DNA of 64,000 nucleotides from Pusillimonas sp. UBA3987 (GCA_002384935.1 DGCD01000017.1:215630-279629); one strand, 5' to 3'; counted from the stretch's first letter, positions 44,647 through 54,665 are shown. The notes: a model not told the origin generated them from the sequence alone. Made by a program: numbers and translations.

Positions 44647-47541
44647 ATGCAAAACTCAAAATCAAGTCCGGCTTTCTCGATCCAAGTCACAAGGCAACTG
44701 AACTACTTGGTTGCAGTACTGGCAATGATCTTGTTTCCCTTTTCGTTTTCGTGGGCGCAAGGTAACCAGGACCGGGTCGCCGCACAGGATAACGGGCACG
44801 CGCAAACCGATGTCACAACGCCCGAAACAGCCAGCCCGGCGGCCACGCCGGATTGGCCTGCAGGCGTAACAGCCGGCCCTGCGGTTGAAGGTACCCAGCA
44901 ATACACCCTGGAGAACGGCTTAACCGTGCTGTTGAGCCCCGATACATCCAAGGCCTCCGTGACAGTCAACATGACTTATTTGGTCGGCTCCCGCCACGAG
45001 AACTACGGCCAGACCGGGATGGCACACTTGCTGGAACACATGCTGTTCCGCGGCACCCCAAGCCTGCCTAACGCATTGGCCGAATTTTCGAAGCGGGGTC
45101 TGCGTGCGAACGGCTCTACCTCGAGCGACAGAACCAACTACTACGCCACCTTTGCATCAGACCCTGAACTGCTCGAATGGTACTTGCGCTGGCAAGCCGA
45201 CGTCATGGTCAATGCCACCATTTCGCGCGCCGATCTCGATGCCGAAATGACGGTTGTTCGCAACGAAATGGAAGCCGGCGAAAACAGCCCGTTTGAATCA
45301 CTGATGCAAAAGGTGCAATCAGCCGCCTACCAATGGCACAGCTACGGCAACGATACAATTGGTGCCCGATCCGACGTTGAAAACGTTGATATCGAACAAC
45401 TGCGCGCCTTCTATCGTCTTTACTACCAACCTGACAATGCCGTACTGATTGTTTCGGGCCGCTTCGAGCCAGGTGAAACCCTCAGTCTCATTAACGATGC
45501 ATTCAAGGCCATTCCCCGACCAGAGCGCCCTCTTCCAACTGAATACACAGTAGAACCTGTTCAGCAAGGTGAGCAGGAAGTGATCGTACGTCGAAGCGGC
45601 GGCACGCCACTGGTTATTGCCCAGTACCATATCCCGGCAGCGGCAAGCCCCGAATTCGTCGCACTTGACCTGGGCGCCATGATACTGTCGGACACACCCT
45701 CGGGGCGCCTGTACAAGGCACTGGTTCAAAACGATCTGGCCGCCCACACCTTTGGTTTCGCAAGGCCGATGCGCCAGCCGGGTTACGCACTTTTTGGCGC
45801 GCAACTCGAAAACGGCATGAACGCCGACAAAGCGCTCGACACCTTGACCCAAACACTCGAAGACCTCAACACCAGGCCATTCACCTCAGAAGAACTGGAG
45901 CGGGTGCGTACCCAATGGATGACAAGCTGGTCGGAAACACATTCAGACCCCGCCTCTTTGGCCTCGGCGCTTTCCGAAAGCGCCGCCCTGGGCGATTGGC
46001 GCCTGTTCTACTGGATGCGAGAACAGGCCCAGAACGCAGACCTGCAAACCGTTCAAGACCTCGCATCGGCCTACCTGGTGCCGTCGAACCGAACAGCCGG
46101 CTTATACATTCCGACACAATCCACCGAACGCGCGCCCAAACCGGGCGCAACCGATCCGGCCGTTTTGTTGAAAGACTTCAAGGGTCGTGAAACACAGGAT
46201 TTAACCGGTGCATTTGATGCAACACCCGAGAATATCGACGCTCAGACATTGCGTGAGACGATTGCATTGCACAACGGCACGCTTGAAGTGGCCTTGCTGC
46301 CCAAGCCGACCCGGGGAAACCGGGTTGAAGCGCGTCTTTTGTTGCAGTCGGGCGACGCTGAAGCTCTCAAGGGCCTGCGCAACGTTTCAAGCGCAGCAGC
46401 TGCTTTGCTGACTCGCGGAACCAGCCAATACTCGCGCCAGGAAATTGCCGATCGCTTCGACCAATTGCAGGCACAAGTGAGCTTTGGCGGCGGTGGCAAC
46501 CAGGTCGGGGTGAATATTTCAGTGCCCGGCGAAAACCTGCCTGAAGTTATTGCACTGGTTGGCCACATCCTGCGCGAGGCCTCCTATCCCGCCGAGGAAC
46601 TTGAACGCTACAAATCGCAGGCGCGCGCCTCAATCGAAAGCGCGATGACCGAGCCCGGCTCCGTTGCCTCTCGCACGCTGGCAAGGCACGATAACCCCTG
46701 GCCGTCTTCCGATATCCGCTATGTACCCACATTCCAGGAAGCACTGAAAGAAATCAACGCGTTGAATCGCGAAGCGCTCATCGATTTTCATCAACGTTTT
46801 TATGGTGCTGCCACACTTCGTTTCAGTGCCGTCGGCGCATTCGACCCGAAAGACACCCAGGCCTCATTGGTACAAGCCTTTAAAGACTGGAAAGCCGCCC
46901 CGGAATACCAGCGTATTGGACACCCTTTCCGTTCGATCACGCCGGAACAGTTCACTTTGCACACGCCCGATAAAGCAAATGCCGTGTTCATGGCCTTCCA
47001 GCCATTAGAACTTCAGGATGATGATCCTGCCTATACCGCGTTGTATGTCGCCAACTACATTCTTGGCGGCTCCTCGTCGTCACGTTTATGGACACGTATC
47101 CGTGTCGAGGAAGGGATCTCCTACAACGTGGGCAGCAGTATCGACGCTTCTGCATACGAGCCAAGCGGCGAATGGTCGCTGTCGGCTATTCTGGCGCCCG
47201 AAAACGCACCCCGTTTCAGAAAAGCCTTGAATGAGGAACTGAATCGGGCACTAACAGACGGATTCTCCCAGGAAGAACTTGATGAGGCCATTCGGGCACT
47301 GATGAATCTGCGCCGTTTGAATCGCAGTAACGACGGTGTGCTGGCCAGTGTATGGCTTGATTACATGCAAGCAGACAGAAGTTTTGCCTGGTCGGCAAAG
47401 ATAGACAAAGAGCTTGAGACCTTGAGTCTGGAGCAGACCAACGCTGCTGCCCGCAAATATCTCCAGTCTCAAGCCCTTAGCAGCGCACTAGCGGGCGAAT
47501 TCCCCGACCAGGCCAATGCAGAATCAAACAAGCGCGAATAA
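44647..47541 (+). CDS. Secreted M16 family zinc metalloprotease, two-domain
   Basis: The 964-residue product has a signal peptide or anchor (hydrophobic about 20-35, ending near SWA-QGN). Two M16 repeats follow: the active one carries the inverted zinc motif H127-L-L-E130-H131 and a downstream RNEMEAGENSP glutamate, while the C-terminal one (from about residue 530) lacks the motif, as is normal. The family includes PqqL-like periplasmic peptidases. It ends 3 bases before convergent dnaJ. Confidence 0.92.
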   Translation: MQNSKSSPAFSIQVTRQLNYLVAVLAMILFPFSFSWAQGNQDRVAAQDNGHAQTDVTTPETASPAATPDWPAGVTAGPAVEGTQQYTLENGLTVLLSPDTSKASVTVNMTYLVGSRHENYGQTGMAHLLEHMLFRGTPSLPNALAEFSKRGLRANGSTSSDRTNYYATFASDPELLEWYLRWQADVMVNATISRADLDAEMTVVRNEMEAGENSPFESLMQKVQSAAYQWHSYGNDTIGARSDVENVDIEQLRAFYRLYYQPDNAVLIVSGRFEPGETLSLINDAFKAIPRPERPLPTEYTVEPVQQGEQEVIVRRSGGTPLVIAQYHIPAAASPEFVALDLGAMILSDTPSGRLYKALVQNDLAAHTFGFARPMRQPGYALFGAQLENGMNADKALDTLTQTLEDLNTRPFTSEELERVRTQWMTSWSETHSDPASLASALSESAALGDWRLFYWMREQAQNADLQTVQDLASAYLVPSNRTAGLYIPTQSTERAPKPGATDPAVLLKDFKGRETQDLTGAFDATPENIDAQTLRETIALHNGTLEVALLPKPTRGNRVEARLLLQSGDAEALKGLRNVSSAAAALLTRGTSQYSRQEIADRFDQLQAQVSFGGGGNQVGVNISVPGENLPEVIALVGHILREASYPAEELERYKSQARASIESAMTEPGSVASRTLARHDNPWPSSDIRYVPTFQEALKEINALNREALIDFHQRFYGAATLRFSAVGAFDPKDTQASLVQAFKDWKAAPEYQRIGHPFRSITPEQFTLHTPDKANAVFMAFQPLELQDDDPAYTALYVANYILGGSSSSRLWTRIRVEEGISYNVGSSIDASAYEPSGEWSLSAILAPENAPRFRKALNEELNRALTDGFSQEELDEAIRALMNLRRLNRSNDGVLASVWLDYMQADRSFAWSAKIDKELETLSLEQTNAAARKYLQSQALSSALAGEFPDQANAESNKRE

Positions 47542-47544
47542 AAC

Positions 47545-48681
47545 TTAACTGAAAAAGCTTTTTACCCGATCTGTCCAGGAATCGCTTTTAGGGGAGTGCT
47601 TCTCCCCGCCCTGCGTCAAAGACGCCTCGAACTGGCGCAAGAGTTTCTTTTGATCTTCGCTCAGGCGTACAGGCGTCTCGACGGCGACGTGGCAGTAAAG
47701 ATCGCCCGGATAGCTGGAGCGAATGCCTTTGATACCCTTGCCACGCAAGCGAAAGGTTTTACCTGTTTGCGTGCCTTCGGGAATCGTAATCGAGCCTTTG
47801 CCACTGAGCGTCGGAACCTCAACGTCGCCTCCCAGGGCCGCCGTTGTGAACGGGATTGTTAATTCGCAATGCAAATCCTCCCCGTCGCGCTGAAAAATCG
47901 AATGCGGCTTCAAGTGGATTTCAACGTAAAGATCACCTGATGGCCCGCCGTTCAGCCCCGGTTCGCCATTGCTGGACGAACGAATCCGCATGCCGTCATC
48001 AATACCGGCAGGAATCTTGACTTGCAACGTTTTATTGCGCCGGATCCGACCCACGCCGTCGCACGCAACACACGGATCAGTCACTTCCTTGCCGCTGCCA
48101 TGACATGTCGGGCAGGTTTGCTGCACACTGAAAAACCCCTGTTGCATCCGGACCGCGCCATTGCCGCCACAAGTACTGCATGTTTGTGGCTGTGTACCTG
48201 GTTTGGCCCCTGAACCGTGGCAAGTGTCACAGTTCTCCCAACTGGGCACACGTATTTCGGTGTCGAACCCGGTTGCAGCCTGCTCAAGCGAAATTTCCAG
48301 CGTGTATTTCAAATCGGCGCCGCGATACACCTGCGGACCACCACGGCGCCCCCCGGCACCGCCAAAAATCTCGCCGAAAATATCACCAAAGGCATCGGCA
48401 AAGCCGGCACCGCCCATGCCACCCATACCGCCCATGCCGGCACCCGCTGCGTTGGGGTCGACACCAGCATGGCCGAATCGATCATAGGCCGCTCTTTTCT
48501 CGGGTTCGCTGAGCATCTCGTAAGCCTCTTTGGCCTCCTTGAACTTCTCTTCGGCTTCCTTGCTGTCCGGGTTTCGGTCGGGATGATATTTCATGGCCAG
48601 CTTGCGGTAGGCCTTCCTCAATTCATCGTCGGTCGCATTCTTACCTACACCCAGCACTTCATAAAAGTCGCGTTTTGCCAT
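47545..48681 (-). CDS. dnaJ: Chaperone DnaJ
   Basis: The 378-residue co-chaperone has the J domain with the HPD motif (YHPDRNPDSKE), a Gly/Phe-rich linker with repeated GGMGG, and four CxxCxGxG zinc repeats (CDTCHGSGA, CSTCGGNGA, CPTCHGSGK, CVACDGVGR). The C-terminal substrate domain follows. It stimulates DnaK ATPase. It lies downstream of dnaK across a 106-base gap holding a terminator-like hairpin. Confidence 0.97.
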   Translation of the reverse strand: MAKRDFYEVLGVGKNATDDELRKAYRKLAMKYHPDRNPDSKEAEEKFKEAKEAYEMLSEPEKRAAYDRFGHAGVDPNAAGAGMGGMGGMGGAGFADAFGDIFGEIFGGAGGRRGGPQVYRGADLKYTLEISLEQAATGFDTEIRVPSWENCDTCHGSGAKPGTQPQTCSTCGGNGAVRMQQGFFSVQQTCPTCHGSGKEVTDPCVACDGVGRIRRNKTLQVKIPAGIDDGMRIRSSSNGEPGLNGGPSGDLYVEIHLKPHSIFQRDGEDLHCELTIPFTTAALGGDVEVPTLSGKGSITIPEGTQTGKTFRLRGKGIKGIRSSYPGDLYCHVAVETPVRLSEDQKKLLRQFEASLTQGGEKHSPKSDSWTDRVKSFFS

Positions 48682-48730
48682 ATTGTCTTTGCGCCTGCAA
48701 GCGCTTAAATTAAATCAGTAATAAAACAAC

Positions 48731-48766
48731 AACGCCCGATTTCCGGAAAACACCAGAAACCGGGCT
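48731..48766 (-). terminator. Terminator or attenuator between dnaK and dnaJ
   Basis: In minus-strand RNA, 13 bases (complement of 48765-48753) pair fully with the complement of 48746-48734, using two G-U wobbles that would not pair on the other strand. GUUGUUGUUUU follows. It would partly end dnaK transcription and lower dnaJ. Confidence 0.75.
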
Positions 48767-48787
48767 GAGAACCGCTAAGACGATTGC

Positions 48788-50719
48788 TTACTTGTCGTCG
48801 CGCTTGACTTCTTTAAAGTCGGCATCAACCACATTCTCGTCTTCCGGTTGCTGGGCGCTGGCCCCGTCGGCACCCTGCTGCGCTGCTGCCTGGGCCTGCA
48901 TATCGGCATACATCTTCTCGCCGAGTTTTTGCGAAGCCGTTGTGAGCGCTTCAACCTTGGCATCAATCGCCGCCTTGTCACCTTCCTTGATGACTTCTTC
49001 CACATCTTTGATGGCCGCCTCAATGGCTTCCTTCTCGGAGGCTTCCAGCTTATCGCCATATTCTTCGAGCGATTTGCGTGTGGAGTGTACCAACGCCTCT
49101 GCCTGGTTGCGCGCTGTTGCCAGCTCGGCCAAACGACGGTCATCTTCAGCGTTGGCCTCGGCGTCTTTCACCATACGATCAATTTCGTCGTCAGTCAGGC
49201 CTGAATTGGCTTTAATCGTGATCTTGTTCTCTTTGCCGGTGCCCTTGTCTTTTGCCGAAACGTGCAAAATACCATTGGCATCGATATCGAACGTAACCTC
49301 GATTTGCGGCACGCCACGTGGAGATGGCGGAATCCCTTCAAGATTGAACTCACCCAGGCTCTTGTTGCCGGCTGCAATTTCACGCTCACCCTGGAACACT
49401 TTGATCGTGACCGCCGGCTGATTGTCATCGGCCGTTGAGAACACTTGCGAAAAACGAGTTGGGATTGTCGTGTTCTTTTGAATCATCTTGGTCATGACGC
49501 CACCAAGTGTTTCAATACCCAGCGACAACGGTGTCACGTCGAGCAGCAAAACGTCTTTACGGTCGCCGGACAACACCGAACCCTGAATAGCGGCACCAGC
49601 GGCAACGGCCTCGTCGGGGTTCACGTCTTTGCGAGGATCGCGGCCAAAGAATTCCTTAACCTTCTCCTGGACTTTCGGCATGCGAGTCATGCCGCCGACC
49701 AGAATGACGTCGTCGATTTCAGAAACCTTGATACCGGCATCCTTGATTGCAATGCGGCAGGGATCAATGGTGCGTTCGATCAGTTCCTCAACCAGCGCTT
49801 CCAGCTTGGCACGCGACAACTTCAGGTTCAAGTGTTTTGGACCCGATGCATCGGCCGTAATGTACGGCAGGTTAATTTCAGTCTGCTGAGTGGAAGATAA
49901 TTCGATTTTGGCTTTCTCGGCAGCTTCTTTCAGGCGCTGCAGAGCCAGCACGTCTTTCGACAAGTCGACCCCGCTGTCTTTCTTGAACTCATCGATAATG
50001 TAATCAATGATGCGCTGATCGAAATCCTCGCCACCCAGGAAAGTATCGCCATTGGTCGACAAAACCTCAAACTGTTTTTCGCCATCGATGTCGGCAATCT
50101 CAATAATCGAAACGTCGAAAGTACCGCCGCCCAGGTCATAAACCGCAATTTTACGATCGCCTTTTTCGGTTTTATCCATACCGAAAGCCAGTGCAGCTGC
50201 TGTCGGCTCATTGATGATCCGCTTGACTTCAAGACCGGCAATACGACCTGCATCTTTGGTCGCCTGACGCTGGCTATCGTTGAAGTAGGCAGGAACCGTG
50301 ATGACTGCCTCGGTCACTTCTTCACCCAGATAGTCTTCAGCCGTCTTTTTCATTTTGCGCAAGACATCGGCCGACACCTGAGGAGGCGCCAGTTGCTTGC
50401 CCTGTGCTTCAACCCACGCATCACCGTTATCTGCCTTGATGATCTTGTAGGGCATCAGGTCGATATCTTTCTGAACCGCTTTTTCATCATACTTGCGGCC
50501 AATCAGGCGCTTGACGGCATACAGCGTATTGGCCGGATTGGTTACCGCCTGGCGCTTGGCGGGGGCACCCACCAGAATTTCACCGTCCTGCACATAAGCC
50601 ACAATCGACGGCGTAGTGCGCGCGCCTTCCGAGTTTTCAATAATGTTGACCTTGCCACCATCCATGACAGCAACACAGCTGTTGGTGGTTCCCAGGTCAA
50701 TACCAATAATTTTGCCCAT
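48788..50719 (-). CDS. dnaK: Chaperone DnaK (Hsp70)
   Basis: The 643-residue Hsp70 begins MGKIIGIDLGTTNSCVAV. It has the ATPase signatures VYDLGGGTFDVSIIEI and VILVGGMTRMP, the substrate-binding domain, and a C-terminal tail ending VDADFKEVKRDDK that matches the EEVD-like bacterial terminus. A sigma-32 promoter lies just upstream (50778-50805). Confidence 0.98.
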   Translation of the reverse strand: MGKIIGIDLGTTNSCVAVMDGGKVNIIENSEGARTTPSIVAYVQDGEILVGAPAKRQAVTNPANTLYAVKRLIGRKYDEKAVQKDIDLMPYKIIKADNGDAWVEAQGKQLAPPQVSADVLRKMKKTAEDYLGEEVTEAVITVPAYFNDSQRQATKDAGRIAGLEVKRIINEPTAAALAFGMDKTEKGDRKIAVYDLGGGTFDVSIIEIADIDGEKQFEVLSTNGDTFLGGEDFDQRIIDYIIDEFKKDSGVDLSKDVLALQRLKEAAEKAKIELSSTQQTEINLPYITADASGPKHLNLKLSRAKLEALVEELIERTIDPCRIAIKDAGIKVSEIDDVILVGGMTRMPKVQEKVKEFFGRDPRKDVNPDEAVAAGAAIQGSVLSGDRKDVLLLDVTPLSLGIETLGGVMTKMIQKNTTIPTRFSQVFSTADDNQPAVTIKVFQGEREIAAGNKSLGEFNLEGIPPSPRGVPQIEVTFDIDANGILHVSAKDKGTGKENKITIKANSGLTDDEIDRMVKDAEANAEDDRRLAELATARNQAEALVHSTRKSLEEYGDKLEASEKEAIEAAIKDVEEVIKEGDKAAIDAKVEALTTASQKLGEKMYADMQAQAAAQQGADGASAQQPEDENVVDADFKEVKRDDK

Positions 50720-50777
50720 AATGTATCGCCTTAAAAATTTCGTTCAATTCAATTGGAAACAAACTTGACTGATTCAT

Positions 50778-50805
50778 AAGTGGGGCCTGCATGACACTTT
50801 TCAAG
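50778..50805 (-). promoter_or_regulatory. Sigma-32 (heat-shock) promoter of dnaK
   Basis: On the minus strand CTTGAA (50805-50800) is followed after 14 bases by CCCCACTT (50785-50778), close to the CTTGAA-N(13-15)-CCCCATNT consensus. It is about 60 bases before the dnaK start and downstream of grpE. Confidence 0.75.
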
Positions 50806-50847
50806 GCATACCCCACAGAGTTTTTTCATCTTGCCGTGAATACCCGC

Positions 50848-51447
50848 TTACTGCGCCGGCTTACCAGAGGAAACCGCGACCAGTGCGGGCCTGAGCACGC
50901 GATCGGCAATCGAATAGCCCTTCTGCAACAATTGCACCACCGCGCCTTCCGGCAGATCGGACGGCACCGAGGAAATGGCCTGATGCACATTGGGATCGAA
51001 CTTGTCACCCTCGGCCGGCGCCACCTCTTTAAGCTGATTGCGCTCGAAAGCACCAATCAGTTGCTTCAAAGTGGCTTCCACCCCCGCCTGCCAGGCCTCG
51101 GGGGTCTGGTCTTTAAGCGCAAGCGCAGCTTCAAGGCTGTCTTTTACCGGAACCAGGCTTTCTGCAAATGATTCAATGCCGAACTTGCGAGCCTTGGCGA
51201 CGTCATCCTGAGCCCGGCGCCGAATGTTCTCGGTTTCCGCTTTCGCGCGCAAGAGCTCTTCATGGTACTGGCTCACCTGAGCCTGTGCCTGTTCCAGCTT
51301 GCCCGCCAGCGCCTCGGCAGATTCCGGCTCGGTTACCGGTTCCAGATCCGGCACGGCACCCTCGGGAAGCACCTCATCCACGGTTTCCGAAGCTTTAGCA
51401 GCCTGCTTTTCGTCCTTGGGGTCAAGGGGCTCATTCTGTTTCGACAT
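50848..51447 (-). CDS. grpE: Nucleotide exchange factor GrpE
   Basis: The 199-residue product has an acidic N-terminal tail, a long coiled coil (ELLRAKAETENIRRRAQDDV) and the beta-domain ending with FDPNVHQAIS and GAVVQLLQKGYSIADRVLRP, all typical of GrpE. It releases ADP from DnaK. ATG 51447 (MSKQNEPLD) fits better than a frame reaching 51462. Confidence 0.96.
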   Translation of the reverse strand: MSKQNEPLDPKDEKQAAKASETVDEVLPEGAVPDLEPVTEPESAEALAGKLEQAQAQVSQYHEELLRAKAETENIRRRAQDDVAKARKFGIESFAESLVPVKDSLEAALALKDQTPEAWQAGVEATLKQLIGAFERNQLKEVAPAEGDKFDPNVHQAISSVPSDLPEGAVVQLLQKGYSIADRVLRPALVAVSSGKPAQ

Positions 51448-51485
51448 AACGACGCACTCCACTTCTGTTTGATTCGATCAAATGC

Positions 51486-51513
51486 AAATGGGGGCAAGTG
51501 CCCCCATTTCAAG
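51486..51513 (-). promoter_or_regulatory. Sigma-32 promoter of grpE, overlapping a perfect hairpin
   Basis: On the minus strand CTTGAA (51513-51508) is followed after 14 bases by CCCCATTT (51493-51486), an almost perfect heat-shock promoter ending 39 bases before the grpE start. The same stretch is the inverted repeat AAATGGGGGCA (51486-51496)/TGCCCCCATTT (51499-51509), which may also act as the hemH terminator. Confidence 0.82.
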
Positions 51514-51530
51514 ACATTCGCCCAAATAAC

Positions 51531-52604
51531 TTACGCCGCTTGCGACCACCCCTGCAGGTGTCTCTTAACAATATTCGTAAGGGCCTGGACCCATTTTTCA
51601 TCATCGTTCAGGCAAGGGATATATCTGAACGTGTCTCCGCCCGCATGCAAAAACGCTTCACGACATTCTTCCTGAATTTCCTCCAGCGTTTCCAGACAAT
51701 CGGCCAGGAAGCCAGGACACATGACATCCACATGCTTGACCCCTTCCTGTGCCCAGGCCTTCAAAGTGGGCTCGGTATAAGGCTGCAACCATTTTTCAGC
51801 GCCAAAACGGCTTTGAAATGACACGTGAACGCGCCCGGCGTCGTCATCGGACAATTGCGCCTTGAGCGCGCGAACCGTGTCCATGCAGTCGCGATGATAA
51901 GGATCGCCCTGCAAAATGGTGCGCTGAGGCAAACCGTGAAAACTAAGCAATAACCGCTCAGGCCTGCCATGCCGGTCCCAGAAGGCCGTTAACTTGCTAG
52001 CCAAAGCCTGGATGTAGCCCGGGTCATCCTGATAACGCTTGATAAAGCGCAATTCCGGCTGATTGCGCAGGCGGGCCGCATACCCGCTCACTGCGTCGAC
52101 CACAGTGGCAGTGGTACTGGCCGCATATTGCGGGTACAGGGGAGCTATAAGAATGCGCTCACATCCTTGTTTGCGTAATGCGTCGATACCGGCTGGTATC
52201 GAAGGATTGCCATAACGCATTGCCAACTTAACCCGGACATCGGCACCTGCCGATTGCAAACGGGCTTCCAGCCCATCGGCCTGCGCCTGGCTGTAAACCA
52301 CCAGTGGAGAGCCCTGCTCAAGCCATATGCCACGGTACCGCGGCACCAGCTTGCGCGGACGCGTGCGCAAAATAATGCCATGCAAAATAAAACGCCAGAT
52401 CCACTGCGGAATCTCGATAACACGCGGGTCGGACAGAAATTGCGCCAAATAGCGCCGAATTGCAGGTGCAGAGGGCTCGTCGGGTGTGCCCAGATTCACC
52501 ACCAGGACACCAATCGGCCCAGCGGGCCTTACCGGTGGCTGTGGCTCCAGGCCGTGCGGGTCGTTGGATTCACGATAATAACGGGAAGGAAGTAAAGAAG
52601 GCAT
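51531..52604 (-). CDS. hemH: Ferrochelatase
   Basis: The 357-residue enzyme inserts Fe2+ into protoporphyrin IX, the last step of haem synthesis. Typical segments are GVLVVNLGTPDEP near residue 33, PLYPQYAASTTATV, the catalytic His in LLSFHGLPQRTILQGDPY, and CPGFLADCLETLEEI with the conserved Glu. It has an N-terminal extension of about 30 residues. It sits between hrcA and grpE, as in Bordetella relatives. Confidence 0.96.
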   Translation of the reverse strand: MPSLLPSRYYRESNDPHGLEPQPPVRPAGPIGVLVVNLGTPDEPSAPAIRRYLAQFLSDPRVIEIPQWIWRFILHGIILRTRPRKLVPRYRGIWLEQGSPLVVYSQAQADGLEARLQSAGADVRVKLAMRYGNPSIPAGIDALRKQGCERILIAPLYPQYAASTTATVVDAVSGYAARLRNQPELRFIKRYQDDPGYIQALASKLTAFWDRHGRPERLLLSFHGLPQRTILQGDPYHRDCMDTVRALKAQLSDDDAGRVHVSFQSRFGAEKWLQPYTEPTLKAWAQEGVKHVDVMCPGFLADCLETLEEIQEECREAFLHAGGDTFRYIPCLNDDEKWVQALTNIVKRHLQGWSQAA

Positions 52605-52623
52605 TGATGCCCTTGCAATCGGT

Positions 52624-53643
52624 TTAAGAGGAGGAGTTATGGCTTAAGGCGTTCGACAGCAGCTTGGCCGTAATATCAACGATGGGAATGACGCGATCAT
52701 AGGCCATGCGGGTCGGCCCGATGACCCCCAGCGTCCCCACAATTTTACCGTCGATACCATAGGGTGCCGTGATGACGGAAACATCTTCAAACGGCACCAA
52801 CTGGGAATCGCCACCGATATAAATCTGCACGCCGCCCGCCCGACTGGACACATCAAGCAACTGAAGCAAATCGGTTTTTTTCTCAAACAATGAAAACATG
52901 CGCCGCAGACGATCCATATCAGAAGCAATATCAGAGACGTCGAGTAATTTCCGCTCACCGGAGATATAAACACCATCATCCGTATCGTCGGATACCGTAC
53001 CCGCCTCAACGGCCTGCTGCATCAATCGCGAAATATCCTCCTTCAACGAAGAAAGCTCATCTTTGATGGCCAGACGCACCTCGTTAAACGACTTGCCGGC
53101 AAAATGCTGATTGAAAAAATTGCTGGCCTCGGTCAGTTCCTGATCGAGGTAATCGCGCTGGACAAACAGAATACGGTTCTGTACATCCCCATCGGGCGTA
53201 ACGATAATAAGCAGCACCCGCCGCTCTGAAAGACGAATAAACTCGATTTGCCGGAAAACCTGTGTGCGACGCGGCGCCATCACCACACCAGCGAAGCGAG
53301 TAAGATTCGACAACAGGGTGGCGGCCGCGTTAACCGTGCGGCTCGGCTCAGTCACCGGCAACATCTCCCTTATTTGGGATGGCTGCAGTATTTCAAAACG
53401 TTGAGTGGCAAGCAGGCGGTCGACAAAAAGACGATAGCCCCGCGGCGTCGGCACCCGGCCCGCCGATGTATGGGGGCTTTGAATTAATCCGAGCTCCTCG
53501 AGATCGGCCATGACATTGCGAATGGTGGCAGGAGAAAGTTCGAACATTTTTGAGAGCGTGCGCGAACCCACCGGCTGACCGTCGGCAATGTATCGTTCGA
53601 TTAACGCTTTGAGCAGTGACTTCGCTCTGTCATCCATGTCCAT
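52624..53643 (-). CDS. hrcA: Heat-inducible transcription repressor HrcA
   Basis: The 339-residue repressor has an N-terminal winged helix (RAKSLLKALIERYIADGQPV, then SPATIRNVMADLEELGLI) and the GAF-like HrcA domain. HrcA binds CIRCE elements and controls groESL. No CIRCE was found in this window, so dnaK and grpE here seem to be run by sigma-32. The start at ATG 53643 has AAGG 7 bases upstream. Confidence 0.95.
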   Translation of the reverse strand: MDMDDRAKSLLKALIERYIADGQPVGSRTLSKMFELSPATIRNVMADLEELGLIQSPHTSAGRVPTPRGYRLFVDRLLATQRFEILQPSQIREMLPVTEPSRTVNAAATLLSNLTRFAGVVMAPRRTQVFRQIEFIRLSERRVLLIIVTPDGDVQNRILFVQRDYLDQELTEASNFFNQHFAGKSFNEVRLAIKDELSSLKEDISRLMQQAVEAGTVSDDTDDGVYISGERKLLDVSDIASDMDRLRRMFSLFEKKTDLLQLLDVSSRAGGVQIYIGGDSQLVPFEDVSVITAPYGIDGKIVGTLGVIGPTRMAYDRVIPIVDITAKLLSNALSHNSSS

Positions 53644-53761
53644 GGTGATACCTTACACTCCAGCAAGACAAACTTGTCAACAGATCGGCCACAATAACAA
53701 CGGCCACGACCCTATAATAAATTGAACTCCCTTCACTCATCATAAACAAGGTATCGGCACA

Positions 53762-54661
53762 ATGCATTTTAAAACCGTTGCGCTCATCGGGCGCTACCAA
53801 GACTCGGGCCTGGACGCGCCATTGCGCAGGCTTGCCCGGCATCTTGAAAGCGCCGGATGCACTGTGCTGGTTGAATCTGACACCGCAACCAATACCGGCG
53901 TTAGCGAATTCCAGACGGCATCTTACGCTGAAATAGGCGAGTTTGCGGACCTGGCCGTCATTATGGGGGGCGACGGCACCATGTTGGGGGCAGGTCGCCT
54001 GCTGGCGCGCAGCAACGTTCCGCTTATTGGCATTAACCACGGACGCCTTGGGTTCATTGCCGACATCCCGATTCATACCGCCACTGACGCACTCAGCCAG
54101 GTCATCAGGGGCCATTATGAAATTGAGGAGCGCCTGATGCTTGAAGGCCGGGTCACACGCGGCGACCAGATTATGTTCTCCGGGGTGGCATTGAATGACG
54201 TCGTAATCAACCGTGCCGGTCGAGGCGGCATGATTGAACTTCGCGTTGAACTGGACGGCAACTTCATGTACAACCAGCGCGCCGACGGGCTCATTATTTC
54301 AACGCCCACCGGATCAACTGCCTACGCGCTGTCGGCCAACGGACCGATTCTGCACCCTCAGCTGCAAACCATCCTGCTCGTGCCGGTCGCACCGCAAACC
54401 TTATCGAACCGGCCCATCGTGATTCCCGACAGCGGCGTCCTGAGCATGACGGTTACCGCACTGGGCCGGGTTGATTCCGGTGCCAGCGTACACTTCGACA
54501 TGCAAGCCTGGTCCGACTGCCAGCCAGGCGACAGAATCGATGTACAACGCTCCAAAGATAACGTTCGCTTCGTGCACCCTCTGGGCTACAGTTTTTTTTC
54601 AACCCTGAGACGAAAGTTACTTTGGAACCAGATACCACAGCTTTCAAATGAGGGCGAATAA
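53762..54661 (+). CDS. nadK: NAD kinase
   Basis: The 299-residue product phosphorylates NAD to NADP. It has GGDGT at 69-73, the NHGRLGFIAD motif and TPTGSTAYALSANGPI. Divergent from hrcA; a -10-like TATAAT is at 53713-53718. The stop is 4 bases before the recN start. Confidence 0.97.
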   Translation: MHFKTVALIGRYQDSGLDAPLRRLARHLESAGCTVLVESDTATNTGVSEFQTASYAEIGEFADLAVIMGGDGTMLGAGRLLARSNVPLIGINHGRLGFIADIPIHTATDALSQVIRGHYEIEERLMLEGRVTRGDQIMFSGVALNDVVINRAGRGGMIELRVELDGNFMYNQRADGLIISTPTGSTAYALSANGPILHPQLQTILLVPVAPQTLSNRPIVIPDSGVLSMTVTALGRVDSGASVHFDMQAWSDCQPGDRIDVQRSKDNVRFVHPLGYSFFSTLRRKLLWNQIPQLSNEGE

Positions 54662-54665
54662 TTCT

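Noticed and set aside
53644..53761. CIRCE element (TTAGCACTC-N9-GAGTGCTAA) near hrcA, grpE or dnaK
   Set aside because: Read through all three upstream regions; no match was found.
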